This document shows, piece by piece, positions 14,546 to 24,074 of a stretch of 64,000 nt of DNA (the stretch's first letter is position 1; each line of letters begins with the position of its first letter). Origin of the DNA: an uncultured Ruminococcus sp. (lineage in GTDB: Bacteria > Bacillota > Clostridia > Oscillospirales > Ruminococcaceae); assembly GCA_902786975.1 (NCBI GenBank), contig CADAES010000009.1, positions 59,449 to 123,448 on the forward strand. The letters are read 5' to 3'. The translations under genes were made by a program, and so were the position numbers. Under the pieces are notes generated by a model. That model had not been told where the DNA came from, made no database searches, and was given only the letters and a program-made list of their open reading frames with translations.

Positions 14546-16066
14546 TCAGTTGTCCTCAAGAGCCTTCAGATACTGCGGCAGAGCCGTGACAATGTCGCTT
14601 GCCAGCAGACCTCTCGGAGAAGCTCCTTCGCACAGCAGCTCTGCCGTGCCGCCGAGGATATCGCTCGCAGCGATGCAGGCTTCAAACGGCTTGCAGCCCT
14701 GAGCTGTAAGCGAGGCGGTGATCCCCGCAAGAACGTCTCCCGAGCCTCCCTTTGAAAGTGCGGTGTTACCGCTTCTTATCACAGCACAGCCGTCCGGACT
14801 GACCGCAAGGCTCTCGCTGCTTTTGGCAAGCACCGTTACGCCGTATTTCTGTGAAAGCTGCTGCGCACAGCCCAGCGGGTCGTCAAGCACCTTTGAAAGC
14901 TCACAGCCGCACAGCCTTGAAAGCTCCTTTAAATGAGGAGTGAGTATCACATCAGACTTTTTCTTCTGCAATACATCTATATTCGCAGCAAGCGAATTTA
15001 TGCCGTCGGCGTCGATAACAACAGGGCAGTTCGAGCTCTCGGCGAGCTCAGCCACGAGCCTTTCCGTTTCGGCGGTGTGACCCAGCCCGCAGCCTATCAG
15101 CAGGCATTGGGAGGTCTTTGTCTTTTCAATTATCCTCTGTGCGTTTGAAGCGAGCAGAAAGCCGTTTTCGTCGGCTTCGAGCGGAGTGTAGATGCACTCG
15201 GGGAGTGCAGTGCAGGTCAGGTCTGTGACCTTCTGAACGCTCAAAAGCTCGCAAAGTCCCACACCAGTTCTCAAAGCGCCCGAAACGCTCAGCCTTGCTG
15301 CACCGAGGTAGCTTTCGCTGCCGCAGACAGCGGTGAGCCTGCCAAACGTGCCCTTGTGTCCGTAGGGGATACGTTCGGGAAGCAGAGTGCCTGCGATACC
15401 CTTGGGACAGAGCGTGACGGGGAAGTCCGTTTCGCCGCCGGTCAGCTCTGGTATACCGATATCGGCAGTGTGTATCTCCCCGCAGTGATATCTTGAGGGC
15501 GAAAGCAGCATGCCGAGTTTTTTTCTGTGGAACGTCACCGTAGCATCTGCTTTGAATGAATCGGGGTCGGCCTGTCCGCTTTGCGCATTGCAGCCCGAGG
15601 GTATGTCACAGGCTATACGCACAGCCTCACAGGAGTTGGCTCTTTTGAACAAAGCCTTTATCCCGTCTCCGAGAGCGCCGTGAAAGCCCGTCCCGAAAAC
15701 GCAGTCAACGATGATACCGGTGTTTTCAAGCGCAGCATTGATGTCCTGTGTGACGAGGACGCTTTTGTCAAGCCGTGAATATGCGTTCTTTGCAAGCTCC
15801 GTTCCCGGTTCACCGCAGCAAAGCAGTACAGTTGTCTTTACGCCAGAGGCGGCAAGAAACCTCGCTGCGACAAAGCCGTCGCCTCCGTTGTTGCCCTTGC
15901 CTGTGAGTATCAGACAGCTGTGTATACCGTTTGAGATACAGCATTTCAGCACATATCTTCCCAGTGCCTCGCCCGCATTGTCCATAAGCTTTGCAAGGCT
16001 GACGCCCAGCTCGTCCGAACGCTTCTCGGCATATCTCATCTGCCCGACAGTAAGTATCTGCTCCAT
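14546..16066 (-). CDS. nnr: Bifunctional NAD(P)H-hydrate epimerase / ADP-dependent dehydratase
   Basis: A 506-residue fusion that repairs damaged NAD(P)HX in the cytoplasm. The N-terminal YjeF_N epimerase domain (about 1-210) shows GKGNNGGDGFVAARFL. The C-terminal ribokinase-fold dehydratase (about 225-500) shows VIDADGIN and a G-S-G-D-V-L-A-G motif with the catalytic Asp. Fusion of the two halves is standard in bacteria. The gene follows the DUF6106 gene by 29 bp and shares its promoter. Confidence 0.95.
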   Translation of the reverse strand: MEQILTVGQMRYAEKRSDELGVSLAKLMDNAGEALGRYVLKCCISNGIHSCLILTGKGNNGGDGFVAARFLAASGVKTTVLLCCGEPGTELAKNAYSRLDKSVLVTQDINAALENTGIIVDCVFGTGFHGALGDGIKALFKRANSCEAVRIACDIPSGCNAQSGQADPDSFKADATVTFHRKKLGMLLSPSRYHCGEIHTADIGIPELTGGETDFPVTLCPKGIAGTLLPERIPYGHKGTFGRLTAVCGSESYLGAARLSVSGALRTGVGLCELLSVQKVTDLTCTALPECIYTPLEADENGFLLASNAQRIIEKTKTSQCLLIGCGLGHTAETERLVAELAESSNCPVVIDADGINSLAANIDVLQKKKSDVILTPHLKELSRLCGCELSKVLDDPLGCAQQLSQKYGVTVLAKSSESLAVSPDGCAVIRSGNTALSKGGSGDVLAGITASLTAQGCKPFEACIAASDILGGTAELLCEGASPRGLLASDIVTALPQYLKALEDN

Positions 16067-16095
16067 GCTCTCACCTCGTTTTCATCGGTACAGGC

Positions 16096-16629
16096 TCAGT
16101 GTATAAGGTCCTGAAAGTCCTTTCTGAGCTCTCTTGGGATATACGGCATCATAAGGTCTATCATCTCTCTGTCGGGAGAGAAGAAAAGAATGGTGTTGCC
16201 ATAGTCCTTGTATACAAATTCCATATAGTATTCCGGCACGCCGAGTCTGTTGTCGGAGGCAAGGACTATCGTTCTGTCCGCATCGACCTCCATATCGTCG
16301 TTCCAGATGCCTATCGAGGTTATGTTGTTGATGTGTACCGAGCAAAGCCTTTTGCGCTTGCTCTTGGCGATTATCTTGTCAACGTCCAGCTCGCCGTTGG
16401 TAAAAGCGTATTCATACTCGATGTTGAGGTTCTTTGCGAGCCTGAACGACAGCCATACAGCCGCACCCCCGAGGAACACCGCAAGAGGCGAGGTCTTCGG
16501 CAGAAATGCGAGCGACCCGAGTATAAGAGAGAATGCGAGGGCGAATGCCGAGAATTTCACCAGAGCGTCCAGCATCTTGTCACGCTTGGTCGGCTCCTTT
16601 TCAACGACCTGTTCTTTGAAAACGTCCAT
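16096..16629 (-). CDS. DUF6106-like membrane protein
   Basis: A 177-residue protein with a short charged N-terminus (MDVFKEQVVEKEPTKRD), two membrane segments (about 25-45 and 48-66) and a soluble domain with E-Y-A-F-T-N-G-E-L-D-V-D-K-I-I-A-K-S, a stretch I associate with DUF6106 proteins of Oscillospiraceae. The role is unknown. ATG 16629 matches that N-terminus; the longer in-frame opening would cross the promoter and is rejected. It is first in an operon with nnr. Confidence 0.75.
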   Translation of the reverse strand: MDVFKEQVVEKEPTKRDKMLDALVKFSAFALAFSLILGSLAFLPKTSPLAVFLGGAAVWLSFRLAKNLNIEYEYAFTNGELDVDKIIAKSKRKRLCSVHINNITSIGIWNDDMEVDADRTIVLASDNRLGVPEYYMEFVYKDYGNTILFFSPDREMIDLMMPYIPRELRKDFQDLIH

Positions 16630-16660
16630 TATTGATATCAGTCCTTTCCGAATTGTAATC

Positions 16661-16689
16661 ATTGTACCACAAGCCGTGCTTTTTTTCAA
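16661..16689 (-). promoter_or_regulatory. SigA promoter of the DUF6106-nnr operon
   Basis: Minus strand TTGAAA (16689-16684), a 17-nt spacer and TACAAT (16666-16661), back to back with the plus-strand promoter at 16728. Confidence 0.8.
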
Positions 16690-16727
16690 GAGTTTTGTTG
16701 CAATTACTGAAAATGCGCCTGTGCTTG

Positions 16728-16756
16728 TTGAAAACGGTGCGCAAATGTGATATAAT
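16728..16756 (+). promoter_or_regulatory. SigA promoter of the amidohydrolase-birA operon
   Basis: TTGAAA (16728-16733), a 17-nt spacer and TATAAT (16751-16756). Confidence 0.85.
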
Positions 16757-16793
16757 CGTAATGATACGAAAACAGATGAGGAAAGTGATAAAA

Positions 16794-17588
16794 ATGACGA
16801 TAGATATGCACGTTCACGCATTTGCCGACAAGATAGCCGAAAGGGCGGTCAGCGTACTCGAACAAAGAGCCGGCATCGAGCCTCTTACAAGGGGGTTGAT
16901 AAGCCAGACGCTCGAACGTATGGACGAGTGGGGGATAGACCGTTCGGCAATACTGCCGATAGCGACAAAGCCATCTCAGCAGGAGGTCATAAACAACTGG
17001 GCGAAGCAGACGGACGGCGGGAGATTTATCTGCTTCGGAAGCGTACACCCCGATTCGCCCGACGCTCTTGACGAGCTTGAAAGGATAACCCGGCTCGGTC
17101 TGCACGGCATAAAGCTCCACCCCGACTATCAGGGCTTTATGATAGACGACCCAAAGCTCGACACGCTTCTTGATGCGATCGCACAGACGGGTCTGCCGGT
17201 GGTTTTCCACGCAGGCTTCGACGTCGTTTCGCCCGAGCTCGTACACTGTCCGCCCGATGCGGCGCTGAGAATGTTCAAGCGCCACAAGGGTCTGAAAGCG
17301 ATACTTGCACATCTCGGCGGCAACGACCGCTGGGACGAGGTGTACGACACGCTTGCGGGCGTTGACGGGGAGCTGTATTTCGACACGGCGTTCACCTCTC
17401 ACCGCTGTCCCGACGAGATCATGTACAAGATAATCGACCGTCACGGCGCCGAGAGGATACTGTTCGCAAGCGATATGCCGTGGGACAGCCCGGACAGGAT
17501 AAGGCGTAAGATACTCGGGCTGAAGCTTTCGGACGACGCAAAGGAAAAGATACTCGGACTCAATGCACAAAGGCTTCTGGGTCTGTGA
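16794..17588 (+). CDS. Amidohydrolase_2 family metal-dependent hydrolase
   Basis: A 264-residue TIM-barrel hydrolase. Metal-site motifs are visible: D-M-H-V-H-A-F at the start, G-I-K-L-H-P-D, V-V-F-H-A-G, I-L-A-H-L-G-G and F-A-S-D-M-P-W-D near the end, as in Amidohydrolase_2 proteins. Members include decarboxylases and amidohydrolases, and the substrate cannot be told here. ATG 16794 begins just before the first metal motif and has GAGGAAAGTGAT upstream. birA follows by 16 bp and should be co-transcribed. Confidence 0.88.
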   Translation: MTIDMHVHAFADKIAERAVSVLEQRAGIEPLTRGLISQTLERMDEWGIDRSAILPIATKPSQQEVINNWAKQTDGGRFICFGSVHPDSPDALDELERITRLGLHGIKLHPDYQGFMIDDPKLDTLLDAIAQTGLPVVFHAGFDVVSPELVHCPPDAALRMFKRHKGLKAILAHLGGNDRWDEVYDTLAGVDGELYFDTAFTSHRCPDEIMYKIIDRHGAERILFASDMPWDSPDRIRRKILGLKLSDDAKEKILGLNAQRLLGL

Positions 17589-17604
17589 AAAGGCGGTGAG
17601 GAAA

Positions 17605-18591
17605 ATGTCGGTAAAGGAAGACCTGACAAGCTTGCTTGAACAAAGCAGGGGAGAGTTCGTTTCGGGTGAGGAGATAGCGCAGAGGCTCGGCTGTACAAGA
17701 GGCGCAGTCTGGAAGGCTGTGCGCAGTCTGCAGGACAGGGGCTTTTCGATAGAGGCTGTTAAAAACAGGGGATACCGCCTTGCGTCCGACTGTGACCTGC
17801 TCACCGCAGAGGGCGTAAAAAAGTACCTTGAAAGCGGCGTCGGCGCAGATGTCGAGGTGTTTGACTGTGTGGATTCGACGAACAACGTCGTTCGCAGATA
17901 CGCTTCAGAGGGAGCGCAGGAGGGAAAGGTCATCATCGCCCAGCGCCAGACAGGCGGAAAGGGCAGGCTCGGAAGGTCGTTCTATTCTCCGCCGCAGACG
18001 GGGCTTTATATGAGCTTTCTTCTGAAGCCCGATATGCAGGTCTCGCAGGCGGTGAGGATAACTACCTGCGCCGCGCTTGCGGTATGCGACGCCGTGGAGC
18101 AGACCACGGGTCAGAAGCCTGCCATTAAATGGGTCAACGATGTCTATCTGAACGGAAAAAAGATATGCGGGATACTTACCGAGGCTTCGCTGTCGCTGGA
18201 AAACGGCGGTGTAGACTATGCGGTGCTCGGTATCGGAGTGAACGTCTACGAGCCCGAGGAGGGCTTTCCTGCCGAGATAAGGGACATTGCGGGTGCTGCC
18301 TGCGCAAACAGGCAGGCAGACCTCAGAAATAAGCTCGCAGCGGGCATTATAAACAGCTTTTCGCACTATTACAGCGATATCCGCAGCGGCGGCTTCCGTG
18401 ACGAGTACAGCCGCAGACTGATGTGGAAGGGCGAGAGGATACTGATGATAAACGGCAGCAGAAAAACGCCCTGTACCCTCGTCGATGTCGATGACGAGTG
18501 CAGGCTGGAAGTCGTGCTTGAAAACGGCGAGCATAAGCTGATATCCAGCGGAGAGATAAGCATCAGACGGAACAGCTCATCCGAAGTGTGA
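17605..18591 (+). CDS. birA: Biotin-[acetyl-CoA-carboxylase] ligase / biotin repressor
   Basis: A 328-residue BirA of the bifunctional type. It has an N-terminal winged helix (about 1-65, S-G-E-E-I-A-Q-R-L-G-C-T-R-G-A-V-W-K), a central ligase domain with T-G-G-K-G-R-L-G-R-S-F for biotinyl-AMP and KWVNDVYLNGKKICGIL, and a C-terminal SH3-like domain. It activates biotin and attaches it to carboxylase carrier proteins, and the helix-turn-helix suggests it also represses biotin genes; no biotin operon is in the window. The ATG at 17605 follows GGTGAGG closely. The upstream in-frame ATG at 17563 would overlap the previous gene. Confidence 0.95.
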   Translation: MSVKEDLTSLLEQSRGEFVSGEEIAQRLGCTRGAVWKAVRSLQDRGFSIEAVKNRGYRLASDCDLLTAEGVKKYLESGVGADVEVFDCVDSTNNVVRRYASEGAQEGKVIIAQRQTGGKGRLGRSFYSPPQTGLYMSFLLKPDMQVSQAVRITTCAALAVCDAVEQTTGQKPAIKWVNDVYLNGKKICGILTEASLSLENGGVDYAVLGIGVNVYEPEEGFPAEIRDIAGAACANRQADLRNKLAAGIINSFSHYYSDIRSGGFRDEYSRRLMWKGERILMINGSRKTPCTLVDVDDECRLEVVLENGEHKLISSGEISIRRNSSSEV

Positions 18592-18620
18592 GAAAAAGTA
18601 GAAAAATGACCACTTACCTA

Positions 18621-18649
18621 TTGAAAAAACGAAAAAAATATGTTATAAT
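18621..18649 (+). promoter_or_regulatory. SigA promoter of the pyridoxal kinase gene
   Basis: TTGAAA (18621-18626), a 17-nt spacer and TATAAT (18644-18649). Confidence 0.85.
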
Positions 18650-18684
18650 TACGTGATAAGACGAGTTGTGAAGGCAGTGTTGTT

Positions 18685-19542
18685 ATGAAAGAGATAAAAA
18701 AGGTCGCTGCGATACAGGATCTGTCGGGTATCGGCAGGTGTTCGCTGACGGTCATAATACCCGTGCTCAGCGCTATGGGCGTGCAGGTCTGTCCTGTGCC
18801 TACGGCGGTGCTTTCGGCACATACCGGCTACGGTGAATTTGTGATGCACGACCTTACCGATTTCATGATGCCTGTGCTGGAGCATTACAAAAAGCTCGGC
18901 GTCAGCTTCGACTGCGTTTACAGCGGCTTTCTCGCATCGAGCGAGCAGATAGACCACTGCCTTGAGTTTTTCAAAGCGTTCCCGAATGCGCTGAAGCTCG
19001 TCGATCCCGTTATGGGCGACGACGGAAAGGCGTATGCGACCTATACCGATGAGCTTTGCGCAAGAATGAGCGAGCTTGTTGCGGTCGCAGATATCATCAC
19101 GCCGAACCTTACCGAGGCGGCGATACTGCTGGGGGAGGATTACCCGAGCGAGCCGCTGAGCAAGCAGAAGGCAAAGAGCTGGCTCGTGAGGCTGTCGGAT
19201 ATGGGTGCAAAGATAGTCGTTATGACAAGCGTTCCATTTGAGGGCGGAAGGATAGCGACCGTCGGCTACGATAAGAACAGCGGCGCTTTCTGGAAGCTTA
19301 ATAACGAGTATGTCCCCGCACAGTATTCGGGTACGGGAGATATGTTCGCAAGCCTGCTCGTCGGAGGACTGCTGTGCGGCGATGACCTCTCGGTGTCTAT
19401 TAACAGGGCTTCCCAGTTCACCGAGCACGTCGTAAGGATAACCTACGAGTGCGGCAGACCGTGGACGGAGGGACTTATGTTTGAAAGCGAACTGACACAG
19501 CTAAGCCGTCCCGTGAAGATCGACAGATGCAAGAAAATGTGA
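18685..19542 (+). CDS. pdxY: Pyridoxal/pyridoxamine kinase (PdxK/PdxY type)
   Basis: A 285-residue ribokinase-fold enzyme that phosphorylates the B6 vitamers pyridoxal or pyridoxamine. Family marks are A-I-Q-D-L-S-G-I-G-R-C-S at the start, C-P-V-P-T-A-V-L-S-A-H-T, L-V-D-P-V-M-G-D-D-G, T-P-N-L-T-E-A-A, and the catalytic G-T-G-D-M-F-A-S near 217. Length is normal. It heads a run with trmL (16 bp gap) and degV (8 bp overlap), consistent with one transcript from the promoter at 18621. Confidence 0.92.
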   Translation: MKEIKKVAAIQDLSGIGRCSLTVIIPVLSAMGVQVCPVPTAVLSAHTGYGEFVMHDLTDFMMPVLEHYKKLGVSFDCVYSGFLASSEQIDHCLEFFKAFPNALKLVDPVMGDDGKAYATYTDELCARMSELVAVADIITPNLTEAAILLGEDYPSEPLSKQKAKSWLVRLSDMGAKIVVMTSVPFEGGRIATVGYDKNSGAFWKLNNEYVPAQYSGTGDMFASLLVGGLLCGDDLSVSINRASQFTEHVVRITYECGRPWTEGLMFESELTQLSRPVKIDRCKKM

Positions 19543-19558
19543 ACGGCGGACTGTGACG

Positions 19559-20104
19559 ATGGATAGTGCGAAAAAACCAAGACTGCATATCGTTCTGGTC
19601 GAGCCGAGGATACCGCAGAACACGGGCAACATCTCAAGGACCTGCGCTGTTACGGGTGCTGTGCTTCACCTTGTGAAGCCGTATGGTTTTACGATCACCG
19701 ACAGTCAGCTAAAGCGTGCGGGACTGGATTACTGGGATAAGCTCGAGATATACGAATATGACAGCATAGACGACTTCTTTGCGCAAAACGACGGAGACTT
19801 CTTCTATTTCACCACTAAGGGAAGAAGGGTCCATTCGGACGCCATGTACGATATCAGCAGGGATACCTACCTCATCTTCGGCAGGGAGGACAAGGGCTTG
19901 CCCGAAAGCCTGCTTTTTGAAAAGCCGCAAAGATGCGTCAGGATACCGATGAGGCAGACGCTCAGGAGCCTCAACCTCTCAAATTCCGTTGCAATAGCGG
20001 TCTATGAGGTATTAAGACAGTGGGATTACCCGGAGCTTGACACAAAGGGTCAGCTCACACAATATAAATGGGAAGACAGTGGGGAGGAGCAGCTCAATGG
20101 CTAA
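19559..20104 (+). CDS. trmL: tRNA (cytidine/uridine-2'-O-)-methyltransferase TrmL
   Basis: A 181-residue SPOUT methyltransferase that 2'-O-methylates the wobble base of leucine tRNAs. Signature segments are H-I-V-L-V-E-P-R-I-P-Q-N-T-G-N, Y-L-I-F-G-R-E-D-K-G-L-P, and R-S-L-N-L-S-N-S-V-A, which form the knotted SAM site. ATG 19559 is preferred to GTG 19553 because GGCGGA lies about 9 nt upstream of the ATG. The gene overlaps degV by 8 bp. Confidence 0.93.
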   Translation: MDSAKKPRLHIVLVEPRIPQNTGNISRTCAVTGAVLHLVKPYGFTITDSQLKRAGLDYWDKLEIYEYDSIDDFFAQNDGDFFYFTTKGRRVHSDAMYDISRDTYLIFGREDKGLPESLLFEKPQRCVRIPMRQTLRSLNLSNSVAIAVYEVLRQWDYPELDTKGQLTQYKWEDSGEEQLNG

Positions 20105-20966
20105 GATTAAATTTGTAACCGATTCTGCCAGCGATATTTCAGATGTCTACGAAAAGAAGTACGATATCCTTATCCTTAATTTCAAGGTCGCTATGGGGGA
20201 TAAAAGCTATACCAGCCGTGTTGACTTTGACAATAAGAAATTCTATAAGATGCTGGACGCCTACGACGGCGTTCCCGTTACCTCGCAGATAACTGCGCTG
20301 GAGTTCCTCGAGGTCTACAAAAAGCTTTTCAAACAAGGCTATACCGATATAATCTTTACCTCTATAAACAGCAAGGGCTCAGCTACATACGACAACTCGA
20401 TAATGGCTGTCAGCATGTTCTACGATGAAGTGCCCGAGGCTCAGGGAAAGATAAATATCTATAATATCGACGGCAGAGGCTATACGGGCGGCTACGGCTA
20501 TCCCGTTATCCAGGGCGCAAAGAAAGCAAGAAAAGGCATGGCTCCCAAGGATATCGTAGCCTATATGAAGGATTGGATAGATAACTGTGTCATCTTCTTT
20601 GCACCGTATACCCTCAAATATGCAAAGAAATCGGGAAGGATACCCTCGGCTGCGGCGTTCGTCGGCGAGGTCATGGGTCTGAAGCCGATAATGAGGATAC
20701 AGGACAACAAGATAGTCACCGAAACTAAGGTGAGGGGCGAAAGGTCGGTAATACCGAAGATACTCGACCTTACCGTTGAAAATATGATACCCAAGACGCC
20801 TTACTGCATCGTCTACGGTAACGATGAGGCGGTAATGGAGGAAATGGCACAGTCTATGATAAAAAAGGTCGGCTACCCGCCCGAAAAGTATTTCCAGATA
20901 GGTGCGGCAATAGCCATTAATGCAGGTCCCCGTGTGGTAGGAGTTATTTTTAAAGCGCATCGTTGA
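20097..20966 (+). CDS. DegV family fatty-acid-binding protein
   Basis: A 289-residue two-domain DegV/FakB-type protein. F-V-T-D-S-A-S-D-I is the usual N-terminal strand, V-T-S-Q-I-T-A is the lipid head-group site, and K-S-G-R-I-P-S-A-A-A-F-V-G-E appears in the second half. FakB proteins bind a fatty acid and present it to the kinase FakA for phosphorylation; FakA is not in the window. ATG 20097 has GGGGAGGAG upstream, located inside the trmL 3' end, which implies coupling. Confidence 0.92.
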   Translation: MAKIKFVTDSASDISDVYEKKYDILILNFKVAMGDKSYTSRVDFDNKKFYKMLDAYDGVPVTSQITALEFLEVYKKLFKQGYTDIIFTSINSKGSATYDNSIMAVSMFYDEVPEAQGKINIYNIDGRGYTGGYGYPVIQGAKKARKGMAPKDIVAYMKDWIDNCVIFFAPYTLKYAKKSGRIPSAAAFVGEVMGLKPIMRIQDNKIVTETKVRGERSVIPKILDLTVENMIPKTPYCIVYGNDEAVMEEMAQSMIKKVGYPPEKYFQIGAAIAINAGPRVVGVIFKAHR

Positions 20967-20997
20967 CAGAAATTTAGCATATTCGGAGGAATATGGT

Positions 20998-21183
20998 ATG
21001 GGCGATAAACTATCCTGGATCTTAATGGGCGGAGGTGCCGCCATAGTATTGGTAAGCTGCTGGTGCAGAGTCCTGCTGGATATACCCAGACTCTGGTTCA
21101 TCGTAGCTATCGTGCTCGGACTGGGCATGATAGTTGTCGGGAAGGTATTGCAGTCCCGACACAAAGACGGCAAAAATGAATGA
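20998..21183 (+). CDS. Small two-helix membrane protein
   Basis: A 61-residue protein with two hydrophobic helices (about 6-26 and 30-52) and a charged C-terminus. GGAGGAAT lies about 7 nt before the ATG, so translation is likely. It follows degV by 31 bp. No family is recognised. Confidence 0.7.
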   Translation: MGDKLSWILMGGGAAIVLVSCWCRVLLDIPRLWFIVAIVLGLGMIVVGKVLQSRHKDGKNE

Positions 21184-21241
21184 CCTCCTCACGGCCAGGA
21201 TCCGGATTTGTTAAACGGCGGTGAACAATCAGCGAAATCCC

Positions 21242-21270
21242 TTGATTTTTTTGCGGCGATATCATATAAT
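21242..21270 (+). promoter_or_regulatory. SigA promoter of pgk
   Basis: TTGATT (21242-21247), a 17-nt spacer and TATAAT (21265-21270). Confidence 0.8.
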
Positions 21271-21334
21271 AAGAATGTTAAGGTAAACAATGGGGACTTT
21301 CCCCAAATTTAATAAAGAGAGGATGTCTGTAATT

Positions 21335-22555
21335 ATGGCAGGTCTAAACAAAGTCAGTGTTGATGACATTAATGTAAAGGGTAAGAAGGTCCTCGTAAGA
21401 GTTGACTTCAACGTTCCGCTCAAAGACGGCGTTATTACCAACGATAACAGAATAACAGCTGCACTTCCTACTATCAAGAAGCTCGTGGCTGACGGCGGAA
21501 AGGTCGTTCTGTGCTCACATCTGGGCAAGCCCAAGAACGGTCCGGAGGCTAAGTTCTCACTCGCTCCCGCTGCTGCAAGACTCGCAGAGCTGGTAGATAC
21601 CAAGGTAACTTTCGCAGCTGACGATACAGTAGTCGGCGACAACGCTAAGAAGGCTGTTGCTGAGATGAACGACGGCGAGATCGTTGTTCTTGAAAACACA
21701 AGATTCAGAGGCAATGAGGAGACAAAGAACGGCGAGGAGTTCGCTAAGGAGCTTGCAGACCTCGTTGACGGACAGGTATTCGTTATGGACGCTTTCGGCT
21801 CTGCTCACAGAGCTCACGCTTCCACAGCAGGCGTTACAAAGTTCGTTAAGGAAACAGCAGTAGGCTACCTGATGCAGAAGGAGATAACCTTCCTCGGCAA
21901 CGCTGTTGAAGACCCTGTAAGACCTTTCGTTGCTATCCTCGGCGGCGCTAAGGTAGCTGATAAGCTCAACGTTATCAACAACCTGCTTGAAAAGTGCGAT
22001 ACACTTATCATCGGCGGCGGTATGGCTTATACATTCCTCAAGGCTCAGGGCAAGGAAGTTGGTCTGTCACTGGTCGATGACACTAAGATCGACTACTGCA
22101 AGGAAATGATGGAGAAGGCTGAGAAGCTCGGCAAGAAGCTGCTTCTTCCTATCGACACCACTATCGCAGCAGGCTTCCCTGATCCTATCGACGCTCAGAT
22201 CGATGTCAAGGTCGTTGACACTGACAAGATCCCTGCTGATATGGAGGGTCTGGACATCGGCGACAAGACAGCTGCTCTGTTCGGCGATGCTGTAAAGAGC
22301 GCAAAGACAGTTGTATGGAACGGTCCTATGGGCGTATTTGAGAACCCTGTTCTTGCAAAGGGCACTATCGCAGTTGCTAAGGCTCTTGCAGAGACAGATG
22401 CTACAACTATCATCGGCGGCGGCGATTCCGCAGCTGCTGTTATCCAGCTCGGCTTTGCTGACAAGATGAGCCACATCTCAACAGGCGGCGGAGCTTCTCT
22501 TGAATACCTCGAGGGCAAGGTGCTCCCGGGTATCGACGTTATAGCTGACAAGTAA
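21335..22555 (+). CDS. pgk: Phosphoglycerate kinase
   Basis: A 406-residue glycolytic enzyme that makes ATP from 1,3-bisphosphoglycerate. Motifs are [10 protein letters not shown] (about 19-28), [39 protein letters not shown] and the C-terminal G-G-G-D-S-A-A-A. Codon use is strongly biased, as for a highly expressed gene. ATG 21335 gives the family N-terminus; the in-frame ATG at 21323 touches the ribosome site GAGAGG and is less likely. No gapA is adjacent. Confidence 0.97.
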   Translation: MAGLNKVSVDDINVKGKKVLVRVDFNVPLKDGVITNDNRITAALPTIKKLVADGGKVVLCSHLGKPKNGPEAKFSLAPAAARLAELVDTKVTFAADDTVVGDNAKKAVAEMNDGEIVVLENTRFRGNEETKNGEEFAKELADLVDGQVFVMDAFGSAHRAHASTAGVTKFVKETAVGYLMQKEITFLGNAVEDPVRPFVAILGGAKVADKLNVINNLLEKCDTLIIGGGMAYTFLKAQGKEVGLSLVDDTKIDYCKEMMEKAEKLGKKLLLPIDTTIAAGFPDPIDAQIDVKVVDTDKIPADMEGLDIGDKTAALFGDAVKSAKTVVWNGPMGVFENPVLAKGTIAVAKALAETDATTIIGGGDSAAAVIQLGFADKMSHISTGGGASLEYLEGKVLPGIDVIADK

Positions 22556-22562
22556 TTAGCTT

Positions 22563-22593
22563 GGGGCAGGCAGGATAATTGCCTGCCCCTTTG
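22563..22593 (+). terminator. Intrinsic terminator of pgk
   Basis: A 10-bp perfect stem GGGGCAGGCA/TGCCTGCCCC with a 7-nt loop and a short TTT tail. Confidence 0.8.
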
Positions 22594-22639
22594 ATTATCC
22601 AGACGCAGATCAAAAGATAAGAACATATGGGGTAAACAT

Positions 22640-23488
22640 ATGAAATACTACCGATTTTATCTGAAAGCAAACAGAAAGCTTTTGCTGTGTATGCTGGGGA
22701 TAATACTCAGCATCGACCTTCTCATATTCGCAGCGGATCTTGAGAACATGGGCGTTGACGGATACTGGAAGCCTTTGCTGATAAGCCTTGGCTTTACTGT
22801 GCTGACGATGCTCATTCTGATAGGCTTGATAGTATTCAAGGTCAGAAAGGATAGGGACTTCCTCAAGCTTTACGACAGGCTCGGTCCGTGTCAGGAGACG
22901 ATAGAGCTTTACAGAAGAAAGCACCCGAAAATGCGTGTGATAGACCACCTTGTCATCTGCACATACTACAAGGCGATGGGCGACCTTGACGAAGCCGAAA
23001 GGATAATCAGCTTTGTCAGCTCGTGCGTTATGCCCGATATCAGGACAAGGGCGTACTATTCCGAGATCCTTCTCGGTCTGAGGATACATCAGAGGCGATT
23101 TCAGGAAGCAGCTGTTATTTTCAATAACTATAACAGCATGATGTCGGTCTATTGCCGTTCAAACCCGGGAGCGATAGCTGTTGAACACTATTCGCACGCC
23201 GCTTTGATGTACGCAATGAGCGGCAACATCAATGCTGCACTCGATGCGATAAGCCTTATGGATAAGTCTATAAGAAGGGAAAGACAGCTCGCCTTTTCAA
23301 GAAACACTGCCCTTATGGGCGTGTACCTTATCGGCGGGGACTACCGCAAGGCTGACGAGCTGAAAGCGCTGATGCTGCGTGACGTAAAGGACTTTGACGG
23401 GTTCCTGTTCGAGTCAAACAGAGGGATAGTTCTGAAGGATATCGAGTCGATAGAGACTTTGTTTGACCCCAGAGCGAAGGCTCACTAA
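22640..23488 (+). CDS. Membrane-anchored helical-repeat protein
   Basis: A 282-residue protein with two N-terminal membrane segments (about 13-32 and 46-67) and an alpha-helical cytoplasmic part whose pattern suggests TPR-like repeats (A-M-G-D-L-D-E-A-E-R, H-Q-R-R-F-Q-E-A-A, M-S-G-N-I-N-A-A-L-D, G-G-D-Y-R-K-A-D-E). It probably mediates protein contacts at the membrane; no function is known. It is followed by the DUF3592-like gene after 18 bp. Confidence 0.7.
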   Translation: MKYYRFYLKANRKLLLCMLGIILSIDLLIFAADLENMGVDGYWKPLLISLGFTVLTMLILIGLIVFKVRKDRDFLKLYDRLGPCQETIELYRRKHPKMRVIDHLVICTYYKAMGDLDEAERIISFVSSCVMPDIRTRAYYSEILLGLRIHQRRFQEAAVIFNNYNSMMSVYCRSNPGAIAVEHYSHAALMYAMSGNINAALDAISLMDKSIRRERQLAFSRNTALMGVYLIGGDYRKADELKALMLRDVKDFDGFLFESNRGIVLKDIESIETLFDPRAKAH

Positions 23489-23506
23489 AGTAAGGAGATA
23501 AAGAAA

Positions 23507-24058
23507 ATGGAGTTAATGAACATTTTTGCCGACGACTCGGAGGGAGGAGCTTTAAAGGGCATCTTCTCGGGATGGCAGAGCATCGTCGGGGTAATACTCG
23601 CAGTTCTGGCTGTGGGTATGGTCTATGTCGGGATAAAGGTCTATAACGGCTTCAAGATAGATTTCGGCACAAAGGCGAATATCCCGCAGGAGGACACCCA
23701 CGTTCCGACCACCGCAAAGATACAGAACAAGGTCAAGACCACAATGCCCGATTTCAACGGCAGAGGCGAAAGAGAGATAATCGAGTGGACTATGGTTTAC
23801 GAGGTGGACGGAGAAAAATACAAGCAGACTATCCCTGACGATGGCTACGAAAAGGGACAGATCATCGACATAAAGTACGAGCCAAGTGACCCGAACGATT
23901 TTTATGTTTATGACAAGCAGGCTGAGGAGGCTCAAAGGCTTGCACAGCTCAGCGGCGAGACAGAGCCGGAACCTGTCGAAAAGAACAAGCTCGGCCTTGG
24001 AATGGTCGCTCTTGCGTGCCTTCTTATGGGCATAGGGATAATGATGATACTCAGCTGA
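23507..24058 (+). CDS. DUF3592-like membrane protein
   Basis: A 183-residue protein with a membrane segment (about 22-44), an extramembrane beta domain (about 60-135: T-T-A-K-I-Q-N-K-V-K, W-T-M-V-Y-E-V-D-G-E-K-Y, K-G-Q-I-I-D-I-K-Y-E-P-S-D-P) and a C-terminal membrane segment (about 163-182). The layout matches the protein at 11944. It is likely co-transcribed with the preceding helical-repeat protein gene. The function is unknown. Confidence 0.7.
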   Translation: MELMNIFADDSEGGALKGIFSGWQSIVGVILAVLAVGMVYVGIKVYNGFKIDFGTKANIPQEDTHVPTTAKIQNKVKTTMPDFNGRGEREIIEWTMVYEVDGEKYKQTIPDDGYEKGQIIDIKYEPSDPNDFYVYDKQAEEAQRLAQLSGETEPEPVEKNKLGLGMVALACLLMGIGIMMILS

Positions 24059-24074
24059 CAGCGGCGAACGGTCG